Shown in pieces: positions 8,908 through 17,689 of a stretch of DNA of 64,000 bases. Source of the DNA: Telluribacter humicola (GTDB lineage Bacteria > Bacteroidota > Bacteroidia > Cytophagales > Spirosomataceae); assembly GCF_017355935.1 (NCBI RefSeq), contig NZ_JAFIQT010000009.1:1-64000 (forward strand). The letters run 5' to 3'. Position 1 is the first letter of the stretch, and each line of letters begins with the position of its first letter. A program made the translations under genes and the position numbers. The notes under the pieces are model-generated. The model saw only the letters and a program-made list of their open reading frames with translations, was not told the origin of the DNA and did not search any database.

Positions 8908-9867
8908 CTAATATTCTTGTAATGCGTAAGTTTAGATATATATACTATGGTGTATAACTAGTGAAAATGCCAAAAATTTGTAGTAGTATAGACTAAATCA
9001 TACTTTCATTGTTATATAGGGTGCTTTATATAGAATTTTTGTTCTGATATTTATTAGAATGAGAAATTGTAAAGAATAGTTGGTGGGTTGACAATGCTGT
9101 ATCAGTCTATCTTCTTGTTTAATTCGGCTAATGGTGAATCCAACAGACCTTACCGTTTGGTAGGCATCTTTATTTTACTTTGCAGTTTATTCTGGGTCTA
9201 TTGGCTGGAAATCGAAAGGCATATAGTTACTTCAATTTTAAATATCCTTTCTACTATCTGCAAAATGTATGTTCTGTAGTTTTAAATGCCTGGTGACTTA
9301 CCACCTTGGCTGCCGTGCTACTATTGTATGGTATTAAGTTCAAAAATAAATTTTGAAACAAGCATTAAAGAAACTAGACAGATAGGTCTTAATACTATCA
9401 ATTTTATATACATGCTAAGTATACTACCACACTTATAAGTGTCTTAATATTAAGTAGTTAATATATATGGGGGCTGTGTAAAGCTACAAAAAGATGTAAT
9501 AAATTGTGACAATTTATGATCACAAATGAAAAGTTCATTGCGCCTACCACCTAATGTATTGATACACAGCCATTTATATATTCATGCCTCTTCCCAGCTT
9601 CGGGAGCCTTGGTTGTCAAGCGCTTAGTCACTACGACTAAGCGCTTTATTGTTTGCACGCAAATTTGCACGCCTACCCGATAGTTCAAGCTTTGTATTCC
9701 TTTCTCTTAGCTACTAGCGGCCGCTAAATATTGGTCAATTGTTGAGCATGGTCAGTCCTTAATTTTGCCTTCTACTGAATAGAGACTTTACCTGACATAG
9801 GAGCTAATTATTGGAAGTAAAACCAATAAGAGTCCTGAGCAACTATACACTAGTATCAGGAGTTTGT
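8908..9867. other. Gene-poor AT-rich stretch at the element/chromosome transition
   Basis: No convincing gene is seen in 960 bases. A 63-codon frame at 9088-9279 would encode a hydrophobic peptide but has no other support. The left part must contain the promoter of the leftward STAND gene. Near 9504-9525 there is TTGTGA-N10-TCACAA. At 9618-9646 there is a strong hairpin, and TTTGCACGC occurs twice at 9652-9660 and 9664-9672. Base composition shifts from AT-rich to the GC-richer background by about 9.8 kb, so the right boundary of the island probably lies here. Confidence 0.5.
9618..9650 (+). terminator. Strong 12-bp hairpin terminator
   Basis: AAGCGCTTAGTC at 9618-9629 pairs perfectly with GACTAAGCGCTT at 9635-9646 around a 5-base loop, and TTATTGTTT follows. 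It has the form of an intrinsic terminator. No gene is recognised just upstream on the plus strand, so what it terminates is unclear; a short RNA gene or a displaced gene end is possible. Confidence 0.55.
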
Positions 9868-10437
9868 TCACGAGCGAGACCGGAGCGTTTTCAGCGGTGC
9901 TGGAGCTCCCTGAAAATGCTCGTATTTTCCCAATAAGCTACCTACCTGGTACGTAAAAGGCATGATCACTTTCCGAACTAAATACGGAATCTCTACCATG
10001 GTGTATTCGCTGGCATACTGCGTCAGGAGGTAGGCCGCATCAAAGGCTTCCGGCTGGGCCTTGCCCGATTTATTTTGGGCCGCATAGACTGCCGAAAGAA
10101 AAAATACTATGCTATTGGCGGGATTAACCCAGCCTTTACAATTGAGTACTTCCTCACCAGCGTTCCAGAAGCGGTGGGCAATACCCCGCTTAAACAAAAG
10201 GGTTTCCCCCTCACCGGCATATTGAGCCGGTTGTCCTGCCACCTGATATCCCATTTTGCCTTTGACGATCGTCAGACTTTCATCCTGTTGCCAGTGCACG
10301 TGCATAGGTGGCCCACTACCGGGCGCCACAAAATTTTCAACCAGAACCCTTTCTCCCTCTGGACTGCTTTCAGTTCCAAGAAAGATGAGCTTTTCACCGT
10401 GAGTGTTACTAATTGTGTAAGGGTAGGAGATGTTCAT
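9868..10437 (-). CDS. Cupin-domain protein
   Basis: This 189-residue protein has a conserved single cupin barrel: the first motif PPMHVHWQQDE at about residues 43-53 carries the metal-binding His, His and Glu, and the second motif HRFWN near residue 88 carries the later His. The remaining 80 residues are a helical tail. No signal peptide is evident. The substrate cannot be predicted; cupins of this size include sugar isomerases, dioxygenases and small-molecule sensors. It stands alone, facing the island, and is the first gene with background base composition. Confidence 0.75.
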   Translation of the reverse strand: MNISYPYTISNTHGEKLIFLGTESSPEGERVLVENFVAPGSGPPMHVHWQQDESLTIVKGKMGYQVAGQPAQYAGEGETLLFKRGIAHRFWNAGEEVLNCKGWVNPANSIVFFLSAVYAAQNKSGKAQPEAFDAAYLLTQYASEYTMVEIPYLVRKVIMPFTYQVGSLLGKYEHFQGAPAPLKTLRSRS

Positions 10438-10572
10438 AACCTCTGTGTATTAGTGTTTTATATTTTTAATTAGGTCAAAGCTATGAGAGAAGCCAACAAG
10501 TCTCAAGAGTGAGCCTGGTGAAGCGGAAGAAGCGCTGTATAAGGCGGCACTTGAGGGACATGGAGCCTTAAG

Positions 10573-10602
10573 TTGTCCTAAAATAAAACGACCTTACTTT
10601 TG
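10573..10602 (+). promoter_or_regulatory. Bacteroidota-type promoter
   Basis: TTG at 10573-10575 and TACTTTTG at 10595-10602 are separated by exactly 19 bases, matching the Bacteroidota primary sigma consensus TTG-N19-TAnnTTTG. Transcription would start near 10610, leaving a leader of about 235 bases before the DUF6807 gene. It lies in the 405-base gap 10438-10842, where no gene is visible. Confidence 0.55.
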
Positions 10603-10842
10603 CTACTATTAGCTGAAGTCATGATTAACTTCAACCATAAATAAGCAATCAATCCCCCTTACTAAGAGCCACTCTCTGCAAGTAGATTTTGAGACATACG
10701 ACCTTAAAATTTTTGATTTAAGATTAACACTTTTCCAGGTGAGCAGCCTTGGGCTGGAATAGGTATCCGTTGGCTTGCAATGCAGTACCTAGTCACTTTC
10801 TGTTCCTGAGGCATATTAATGTTTTGCCTGTACGTATACACT

Positions 10843-11778
10843 ATGATAAAGAAGATATCAGTTTTCGCCTTATTCGTTACCATTTTCACTGGCCTGGCAG
10901 GCGGTGTAGTACCTATAACGGCCTATGCGGCAGAAGGCTCCACTATTGACAACAAGACCCTCCGGGTAGAGCACGATGAGCAGGCGGGTACCATATCTGT
11001 TTTTCGGGCCGGGGATAAAGTGCCGATCCTGACGCAGAATGCCAGGGAGGATACGCGACCGTATATTCACCCGATTGTGGCTCCTGATGAAAAAGGCCTG
11101 CTGACAGAATACCGACCCAAACATCACCTGCACCAGACTGGGCTATACTGGGGCCTTAAACTGGTCAATGGCCGCGACTATTTTATGAACTGGCAGGGCA
11201 ACTACTGGCGCCGCGTGTCGGCTACGGTACTCAATAAAAAGGGGCAGGAGGTGAAATGGCAAACCGTGTATGACCTGATTGATGAAAAGGGAGCCATTAT
11301 CCTGACCGAAACCCAGAACTGGACCATGCAGGAGCAGGACGGGAAGTACCTGCTGGACCTGGAATGGAAGGGGAATGCCCACGTAGATATCAATCTGGGC
11401 AAGTTCTACGTCGGGGGCTTGTTTATCCGGATGCCTTGGAAACCGGGGGACAAGGGCGAGGTAGTCAATGCGGTGGGACAAAAAGATAAGGAGGCGGAGG
11501 GGCAACGCGCTATCTGGACGGATGTAGGCATTCAGGTGGAGGGACGTAATGATCTGGCCCACATCGCTATCTTCGATCACCCCGATAACCGCGCTTTCCC
11601 TACTCCCTGGCGTGTAGATAATGAATTGGGTGTAGGTCCATCTGTACAAATCCTGGGCGACTGGAAGATACCAAAAGAACAAACCGAGACAATCCGCTAC
11701 CGACTGGTTGTCTACACCGGAGACCTGAAGGATGCCGGACTGACCCAACAATGGAAAGAGTTTGTCCGGGCGTATTAA
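10843..11778 (+). CDS. Secreted DUF6807 (PmoA-like) protein
   Basis: About 311 residues from the ATG at 10843, chosen because it begins a clean signal peptide (MIKKISVFALFVTIF, ending near AYA); an ATG 24 bases upstream would add a poor leader. The mature part matches the DUF6807 family, formerly labelled methane oxygenase PmoA in databases, with the typical IHPIVAPDEKG, HHLHQTGLYWG and YFMNWQGNYWRR blocks. Despite that label there is no reason to assume methane chemistry: relatives occur next to carbohydrate-oxidation genes. It is followed after 56 bases by the quinoprotein fusion gene, so the two probably form one transcript. Confidence 0.75.
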   Translation: MIKKISVFALFVTIFTGLAGGVVPITAYAAEGSTIDNKTLRVEHDEQAGTISVFRAGDKVPILTQNAREDTRPYIHPIVAPDEKGLLTEYRPKHHLHQTGLYWGLKLVNGRDYFMNWQGNYWRRVSATVLNKKGQEVKWQTVYDLIDEKGAIILTETQNWTMQEQDGKYLLDLEWKGNAHVDINLGKFYVGGLFIRMPWKPGDKGEVVNAVGQKDKEAEGQRAIWTDVGIQVEGRNDLAHIAIFDHPDNRAFPTPWRVDNELGVGPSVQILGDWKIPKEQTETIRYRLVVYTGDLKDAGLTQQWKEFVRAY

Positions 11779-11834
11779 GGCCGCCTTTCCGTGTAGTATA
11801 CCTTTTCTTTGATTAATTACTGACTTAGTAGTAC

Positions 11835-14669
11835 ATGAAACCAGTTTCGTACCTCTTCCTGCTCCTTCCTTTTCTGTACCTGTATACCCCTAAGGCTCCT
11901 GAGCGTACATCCGGTGCTATAAGATTAGATAGTATTCCTAAAAGCGGTCAGAAGGACAAGTACGACAACTTTATGGACTGGGCCATCTACCGCGGGGATA
12001 AAAAAGCCAATCAGTATGCCGAGCTGGCGCAGATTAATGCTACGAATGTGCACCAGCTGGAGAAGGCCTGGGAGTACCATACCGGCGATCCGAAGGGACC
12101 CTCTATGTACAGCAACCCCATTATTGTCAATGGTCTTATGTACTTCACCACTCCTAAGCTACATGCTGTAGCCCTAAACGCGGTGACGGGGAAGCAGGTG
12201 TGGGTATTCGATCCAGCCCGATACAGTGAGGACAAAAAAGACTTCCGTGGGCGTAGCCGCGGCGTTACCTACTGGGAAGATGCTACAGGTGGAAAGCAGC
12301 GAATATTCAACTTTGTGAAGGACCGGGTGTATGCGCTGGACGCCAAAACGGGGGCTCTGATCGAATCATTTGGGGAGAAGGGCTATATTGATCTGCGTAA
12401 GAACCTGCCTGTTGATCCGGCCACGGCCGCTATCGAGGTCACTACGCCCGGCATCGTGTACAAGAATTTTCTGATCGTTGGCTCGCGGGTACCCGAAGGA
12501 GAAGATTCAACCCCGGGGGACATTCGGGCCTACGATACCGAAACCGGAGAATTTAAATGGATCTTCCATACCATACCACAGAAGGGTGAGTTTGGCTATG
12601 ACACCTGGAAGCGGGTGGAGGGCGTGACCTACGGCGGGGCTAACCCCTGGGGCGGCTTTTCGCTGGATGAAGAAAGAGGATGGGTTTTTTGTGCTACCGG
12701 ATCAGCGGCCGCCGACTTTATCTACGGGGGAGACCGCAAAGGAGCCAACTTGTTTAGTAACTGTGTACTGGCCCTGGATGCGACTACCGGCGAGCGCAAG
12801 TGGCACTACCAAACCATCCACCACGATATTTTTGACTACGACAATCCTCCGGCTCCCATGCTGACGACCATCAGCTCCAAAGGCAAGACCCGGGACGCAG
12901 TGGTTCAGTTTACCAAGATGGGCCTCACGTTCGTCTTGGATCGCGACACGGGAGAACCCATTTTTCCGGTGGTAGAGATGCCCGTACCACCCTCGGATGT
13001 ACCGGGCGAGGAAGCCTGGCCTACCCAGCCATTCCCCCTGAAGCCAGCACCCCTCAACCGATTGATACTAACGGAGGCTGACCTGACTAATATCACTCCT
13101 GAATCCCGCGCCTCGGCCCTCAAGCAGTTCAGAAAGTATAAAACCGGATTTCTGTATACACCCGCTTCTCAGCAGGGTACTATCACCCTCCCTGGACATC
13201 AGGGTGGCATGGAGTGGGGGGGAGGCTCCTATGACCCGTACACCAACCGGTTGTACATTAATGTCAATGAAGCGCCTACTATCAATCAACTGGTACCTTA
13301 TCAGGAAAGTGAGAATATGGCTAAGGCTACGCCGGGGGAGCGTGGTGCTGTGATCTATAATAAGAACTGCACGTCCTGTCACGGAGCTAATCGTCAGGGA
13401 AATCTGCCGGCTTTTCCTCCGCTCACCCAAATCAAGCTCAACAACGAGCAGATTCGTACTGTGCTCCACGCAGGGCGTGGTATGATGCCGGCATTCCCTC
13501 AGTTTAGCGATGCGCAGGTAAATGATCTGGTGGCTTTTCTGAAGACCCGACCTGGCGAAATAAAGCTGAAAGAAGTGGTCGGCGGGCGGACACGCTATGC
13601 CAATGAGGCTCCCTTCTTTGTGGACCCTTACGGAGTTCCGGCCATTGCGCCGCCCTGGGGTACGCTCAATGCCATTGACCTCGCTACGGGTGATATTCTG
13701 TGGAAGGTACCTCTGGGCGAATATCCGGAGCTGGTAGCCAAAGGCATTCGCAATACCGGATCAAAAAACTTTGGCGGACCCGTGGCCACGGCCGGAGACG
13801 TCGTATTCATAGCCGGTACTCCTGATGAGAAGATCCGGGCATTTAGTTCGCATACGGGCGAAGTACTTTGGGAGTACCAGTTGCCCGCGGGTGGCTACGC
13901 TACCCCAAGCGTGTACATGATCGACGGCAAACAGTATGTAGTGATAGCCGCCGGTGGTGGAGGTAAGAATGGCACCAAGTACGGCGATTCTATTATAGCC
14001 TTCGCTCTGCCAGAGTCGGATGGCAAGCAGCAGCCGAAACCCAAAAAGGCGGAAACAGGCTGGATTGATCTCTTCGATGGCTCTACCCTAAACGGATGGG
14101 TTCAGCTCAACGGTACCCATACCTTTGCTGTGGAAGACGGAGCCATCGTAGGGCGAACGAAGGAGGGTAGCCCCAATTCGTTTCTAGGTACCCGGCAAAA
14201 ATTCAGTGATTTTGAGCTAGAGCTGGACGTTATGGTCGATAGCGTGACCAACTCAGGTATCCAGATCAGGACTAGAGTCAAACCCGTAACGGCAGGAAAA
14301 GGGCATGATCAGCGGGCTGGAAGAGTATACGGTCCACAGGTAGAAATGCAGCGAAACCATCGTCCCGGTACCCCCACTACGGGACTCATATACGGAGAAG
14401 CGTTAGGAACGGGCTGGCTCTCTTCGCCGGAAAAGATACAGAACGGCCACCACTACCTGAATAATGAAGGCTGGAACAGGTTACGCATCGTGGCCAAAGG
14501 CCCGCGTATACAAACCTGGCTGAATGGCCAACCCACAGAAGACCTAACCAATGAGGCCGTTTATAAAACCAATCCCGAAGGCTTTATCGGCCTGCAGATG
14601 CACGGTATAGATGGCAAAGGCCCCTACTTGATGAAGTGGAAGAATATCAGGATTCGGGAGTTAAAGTAG
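11835..14669 (+). CDS. Fusion: PQQ-type dehydrogenase, cytochrome c, 3-keto-disaccharide hydrolase
   Basis: A 944-residue exported protein in three parts. Residues about 45-500 are PQQ dehydrogenase propeller repeats (ALNAVTGKQVWVFD, YDTETGEFKWIF, LDATTGERKWHY). A cytochrome c domain with CTSCH at 512-516 is inserted before the last blades (LDLATGDILWKVPLG type, about 620-715). From about residue 740 to the end comes a DUF1080 (PF06439) domain, starting DLFDGSTLNGW, the family named 3-keto-disaccharide hydrolase. Quinoprotein plus inserted cytochrome is a known layout; adding DUF1080 couples sugar oxidation and cleavage in one chain, if the domains act as their families do. The protein would act in the periplasm, passing electrons to the respiratory chain. 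Length and frame are intact. Confidence 0.85.
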   Translation: MKPVSYLFLLLPFLYLYTPKAPERTSGAIRLDSIPKSGQKDKYDNFMDWAIYRGDKKANQYAELAQINATNVHQLEKAWEYHTGDPKGPSMYSNPIIVNGLMYFTTPKLHAVALNAVTGKQVWVFDPARYSEDKKDFRGRSRGVTYWEDATGGKQRIFNFVKDRVYALDAKTGALIESFGEKGYIDLRKNLPVDPATAAIEVTTPGIVYKNFLIVGSRVPEGEDSTPGDIRAYDTETGEFKWIFHTIPQKGEFGYDTWKRVEGVTYGGANPWGGFSLDEERGWVFCATGSAAADFIYGGDRKGANLFSNCVLALDATTGERKWHYQTIHHDIFDYDNPPAPMLTTISSKGKTRDAVVQFTKMGLTFVLDRDTGEPIFPVVEMPVPPSDVPGEEAWPTQPFPLKPAPLNRLILTEADLTNITPESRASALKQFRKYKTGFLYTPASQQGTITLPGHQGGMEWGGGSYDPYTNRLYINVNEAPTINQLVPYQESENMAKATPGERGAVIYNKNCTSCHGANRQGNLPAFPPLTQIKLNNEQIRTVLHAGRGMMPAFPQFSDAQVNDLVAFLKTRPGEIKLKEVVGGRTRYANEAPFFVDPYGVPAIAPPWGTLNAIDLATGDILWKVPLGEYPELVAKGIRNTGSKNFGGPVATAGDVVFIAGTPDEKIRAFSSHTGEVLWEYQLPAGGYATPSVYMIDGKQYVVIAAGGGGKNGTKYGDSIIAFALPESDGKQQPKPKKAETGWIDLFDGSTLNGWVQLNGTHTFAVEDGAIVGRTKEGSPNSFLGTRQKFSDFELELDVMVDSVTNSGIQIRTRVKPVTAGKGHDQRAGRVYGPQVEMQRNHRPGTPTTGLIYGEALGTGWLSSPEKIQNGHHYLNNEGWNRLRIVAKGPRIQTWLNGQPTEDLTNEAVYKTNPEGFIGLQMHGIDGKGPYLMKWKNIRIRELK

Positions 14670-14687
14670 TGGTCTTACTGAAAAGTG

Positions 14688-14718
14688 AAAGCCTCCAACT
14701 GTAAGATCTGAGGCTTTT
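14688..14718 (+). terminator. Terminator after the quinoprotein fusion
   Basis: AAAGCCTC at 14688-14695 pairs with GAGGCTTT at 14710-14717, closing on TTTTG. It shares the GCCTC...GAGGC core with the terminators near 16.47 and 20.04 kb. Confidence 0.65.
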
Positions 14719-14782
14719 GTGTACTTACCATGAATCTCCTTCTTCTTTCTTGAAACTATCAGTATTACTGTATTTAAATGAT

Positions 14783-14812
14783 TAGGTGAGGAGGTCCTAA
14801 TTCTTACTTTTG
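14783..14812 (+). promoter_or_regulatory. Possible promoter of the SBBP lipoprotein gene
   Basis: TACTTTTG at 14805-14812 is an exact TAnnTTTG box. The -33 element at the right distance is weak (TTA instead of TTG around 14782-14784). It would give a leader of about 150 bases in the gap 14719-14970, where nothing else is seen. Confidence 0.35.
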
Positions 14813-14970
14813 CAAAATGTGGCATTATTAATGTGCCTCCATTAGTGGTTGAAGTCTTTGACTACGAAATGTGCTATGTACCTACAGCATCAATCAATCC
14901 AGTATTAATTTACTATTTGAATTATACCCTTTGAAACCTTACTCTGCATATAAGTATTCTACTATTTTTT

Positions 14971-16371
14971 ATGAAAAAAATATCTGTTGTTTTAATGTCA
15001 ATGATAGGAGCCTTATTGATAGGCTGCAAGGATCATAATCCTGATCCTGTTACCATTCCGCCTGTTACCAATCCTCAGTTCGAAGTTAATGCATGGCGAG
15101 CTGGCGGCACAGGAAAAGATGAGGGAAACTATATTACTGTTGATGGGAGCGGCAATGTATATGTATTAGGCCAATTTTTTAATTCAGTTACCTTTGGCAC
15201 GACTACTCTTACTTCAAATGGTGATAGAGATGTGTTTGTTGTAAAGTATAATAACAATGGAGAAGTGCAGTGGGCTAAGAGTGCAGGTGGTACAGGGTCA
15301 GATTCGGGGCTGAGTATTGCTGTTGATGGAAGTAGCAATGTATACGTAACAGGCTTCTACTATCACTCAATAAACTTTGGTGCGACTGCTTTAGCATCTG
15401 CCGGTCTTTCTGACATGTACGTGGCTAAATTCAAAAGCAATGGAGAAGTGCAGTGGGCCAAGAGCGCCGGTGGTACTGGATATGATAATGGAAGTGCTCT
15501 CGCCGTGGATGGGGGAGGGAATGTGTATGTTGGTGGCTCCTTTACAGGCAGTGTTTCCTTTGGTATGACTACACTAACCTGTACTGGGGAATCTGATATT
15601 TATGTTGCAAAATACAGCAGCAGTGGAGATCTACAATGGGCAAAAAGAGAAGGAGGAGTTGGATCTGAAACTGTTAGAGGGGTTGCTGTAGATAATAGTG
15701 GCAATATATATACAACAGGAACCTACATTGGCACGACTACCTTTGGTTCGACTACTCTAACACCCATTAATCCCATAGGTGTGGTTGTTGATATATACGT
15801 TACAAAATTCAGCAACAATGGTGAAGTGCAGTGGGCTAAGAGTGCCGGGAGTAGAGGGAATGAAACAACACTTGATATTGCTGTAGATGGCAGCGGCAAC
15901 GCATATATTACCGGCTATACAACTGGTCTTGCAACTACTTTTGGTAGCATAACATTAAATCCTATTGGTGATTATGATACATTCATAGCTAAATACAGCA
16001 CAAATGGTGAAGTGCAATGGGCTAAAATAGCAGGAGGTACAGGTGCTGATCAAGGGCAGGGAATCGCAGTTGATGAAAGTGGTAACCTATATGTGACAGG
16101 AAACTTCAGTGGTACATTTACTTTTGGTACAACTACACTAACGTCGAATGGTGATTTAGACATTTATGTAGCAAAATATAATAATGCTGGAGACGTTCAG
16201 TGGGTAAAATCAGCAGGAGGAAGTGGAACTGATCGAGGTCAGGATATCGTAGTTGATGGAAGCAGTAAAGCATATGTTACCGGACTATTTTCTGACACTG
16301 CTACTTTTGGCTCTACTACACTTACCTCCAGTGGTGACAAGGATATGTTTGTAGCCAAGTTTAAAAACTGA
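14971..16371 (+). CDS. SBBP-repeat beta-propeller lipoprotein
   Basis: This 466-residue protein starts with a lipoprotein signal (MKKISVVLMSMIGALLIGC, Cys at about residue 19). The rest is seven tandem repeats of about 60 residues, each with a VDGSGNVYVTG-type turn, a FGTTTLTS strand and a closing EVQWAKSAGGTG block. This is the SBBP (seven-bladed beta-propeller) pattern of surface or periplasmic proteins in Bacteroidota. Seven repeats fit one closed propeller. The repeats are similar enough to be visible in the DNA. No enzymatic motif is seen; a binding or scaffold role is likely. It is monocistronic, bounded by a promoter-like box and a long hairpin. Confidence 0.85.
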   Translation: MKKISVVLMSMIGALLIGCKDHNPDPVTIPPVTNPQFEVNAWRAGGTGKDEGNYITVDGSGNVYVLGQFFNSVTFGTTTLTSNGDRDVFVVKYNNNGEVQWAKSAGGTGSDSGLSIAVDGSSNVYVTGFYYHSINFGATALASAGLSDMYVAKFKSNGEVQWAKSAGGTGYDNGSALAVDGGGNVYVGGSFTGSVSFGMTTLTCTGESDIYVAKYSSSGDLQWAKREGGVGSETVRGVAVDNSGNIYTTGTYIGTTTFGSTTLTPINPIGVVVDIYVTKFSNNGEVQWAKSAGSRGNETTLDIAVDGSGNAYITGYTTGLATTFGSITLNPIGDYDTFIAKYSTNGEVQWAKIAGGTGADQGQGIAVDESGNLYVTGNFSGTFTFGTTTLTSNGDLDIYVAKYNNAGDVQWVKSAGGSGTDRGQDIVVDGSSKAYVTGLFSDTATFGSTTLTSSGDKDMFVAKFKN

Positions 16372-16451
16372 TATAGTTTACATGTGGCAAGAAATATGAA
16401 TGATTGCTAAGAATAGTCCAGTCAAGTTTTAGAGCATTAAGTATTATATTC

Positions 16452-16503
16452 CATCCAGCACAAAAGCCTTAGATCGCGCGATCTGAGGCTTTTGTGCTGG
16501 ATG
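16452..16503 (+). terminator. 52-base near-perfect palindrome, bidirectional terminator-like
   Basis: Two 26-base arms (outer CATCCAGCA / TGCTGGATG, inner AAAAGCCT / AGGCTTTT) pair with one G-T wobble and almost no loop. The inner part matches the terminator family at 14.69 and 20.04 kb; the outer extension is unique here. It lies in the 305-base gap between the SBBP gene and the hydrolase gene, otherwise empty. Confidence 0.6.
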
Positions 16504-16676
16504 ACTTCTGTTTGTATATGTGTTTACTGCCCTATGGGTTCTTTTTCGGTTCGTTGGATAAAGCATGGGCTTCTCTTATTCTGTCTAACCCGTAGAATAA
16601 AATTCAGGCTTACTGTTAGAAGTTAAGGAATGCAAGATTTACATTGAGGCTTCAATCAGAAATACTTTTGAAACAG

Positions 16677-17573
16677 ATGAAAATACTAAAGTTTATAGTA
16701 CTGGTGTGGGCTCTTTTTAGTTCAGTATATGCATCAAGGGCACAGGAAGCAAGCTCAAGAGTGGTTGAAGACGGGGGAACAGGCAAGTACTCCGCCATCA
16801 TGATGACGGAGACTTCCCTGCCGACGCACACCATCTTTAGGCCAGAAGAATTAAGTGAATTTGGCAAAAGGAATAAGTTGCCGGTTATTGCCTGGGGAAA
16901 CGGCGCATGCTACGACTCGCCTTGGGAGCATGTCAACTTCCTGAATGAGGTAGCGTCTCATGGATTTCTGGTCATAGCCATTGGGGTGATGCCCAAAGAA
17001 ACGGGGGAACAGGTAAAAGAGCGCTCCACCTCGAAAAAGCTGCTGGATGCCATTGACTGGGCCATTGCGCAGAATAACGATAAGAAAAGTCCTTACTATA
17101 ATAAAATAGATATATCCAAGATCGCAGTGAGTGGTATGTCGTGTGGGGGGCTGCAGACCCTTGAGGTCGCTGGCGATCCGAGAGTCACCACGACTGTGGT
17201 CTGCAACAGTGGGATCTTTATCAATCCGGCAAACAGCAAAATGCCTGGTATGCCTGCCCTCACGAAGGATCAGCTGAAAAAAATTCACACGCCCACGCTG
17301 TATCTGCTAGGTGGGCCGTCGGACATTGCTTATAACAATGGAATGGATGATTACAAGCAGATCAACCACGTACCCGTTTTTGTAGCGAACATGGATGTTG
17401 GGCATGGCGGTACATACAGTAAGCCTCACGGTGGTGAATTCGCCCGAGTAGCAACTGCCTGGTACAAGTGGCAGCTGAAAGGAGACCGTGAAGCAGGTAA
17501 AATGTTTACTGGTAATCCACCAGGACTTGCTCAATCTAAGGGATGGACGGTTGCGAAAAAAAATATGCCCTAA
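16677..17573 (+). CDS. Secreted alpha/beta hydrolase
   Basis: The ATG at 16677 is chosen because it starts a signal peptide (MKILKFIVLVWALFSS...); an in-frame TTG 33 bases upstream would add a charged leader. The 298-residue product has an alpha/beta hydrolase fold related to dienelactone hydrolase or lipase-like proteins: a strand-turn ISKIAVSGMSCGG holds the nucleophile elbow (Ser in GMSCGG), LPVIAWGNG is the oxyanion region, and the late GHGGTYSKPHGG block supplies the candidate catalytic His. The last Gly of the usual GxSxG is present at shifted spacing. Substrate unknown, probably an ester. It is convergent with the PL8 gene. Confidence 0.75.
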   Translation: MKILKFIVLVWALFSSVYASRAQEASSRVVEDGGTGKYSAIMMTETSLPTHTIFRPEELSEFGKRNKLPVIAWGNGACYDSPWEHVNFLNEVASHGFLVIAIGVMPKETGEQVKERSTSKKLLDAIDWAIAQNNDKKSPYYNKIDISKIAVSGMSCGGLQTLEVAGDPRVTTTVVCNSGIFINPANSKMPGMPALTKDQLKKIHTPTLYLLGGPSDIAYNNGMDDYKQINHVPVFVANMDVGHGGTYSKPHGGEFARVATAWYKWQLKGDREAGKMFTGNPPGLAQSKGWTVAKKNMP

Positions 17574-17607
17574 GGAGGTAGTTTTAATCCAATCTAGGAA
17601 TTCAAAA

Positions 17608-17652
17608 GGGGGGCGCTCGTTTGCTACTGATCCTTATTCGTGTAGCGCCCCC
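17608..17652. terminator. GC-rich hairpin between convergent genes
   Basis: GGGGGCGCT at about 17608-17617 pairs with AGCGCCCCC at 17644-17652 across a loop of about 26 bases. It lies between the convergent hydrolase and lyase genes and may end both transcripts. Confidence 0.45.
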
Positions 17653-17689
17653 TTCCCCCTAAAAGCTCTATCCAGATAAGGCCATTGGT

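Noticed and set aside
9088-9279. 63-codon frame with hydrophobic stretch
   Set aside because: Short, in AT-rich DNA, no coupling to another gene and no recognisable family; could be a chance frame.
9504-9525. CRP-like palindrome TTGTGA-N10-TCACAA
   Set aside because: Spacer is 10 rather than the 6 bases between TGTGA and TCACA in CRP sites, and no gene starts close by in a suitable place.
9575-9617. Possible tRNA 3' end before the 9.6 kb hairpin
   Set aside because: No TTCRA-type T-loop, acceptor pairing or CCA end could be made on either strand.
11143-11751. 202-codon minus-strand frame
   Set aside because: Antisense of the DUF6807 gene, which has signal peptide and family blocks; no independent support.
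14971-16371. Tandem DNA repeats of about 180 bases considered as a non-coding or CRISPR-like array
   Set aside because: The period matches 60-residue SBBP propeller repeats in one open frame with a lipoprotein signal.
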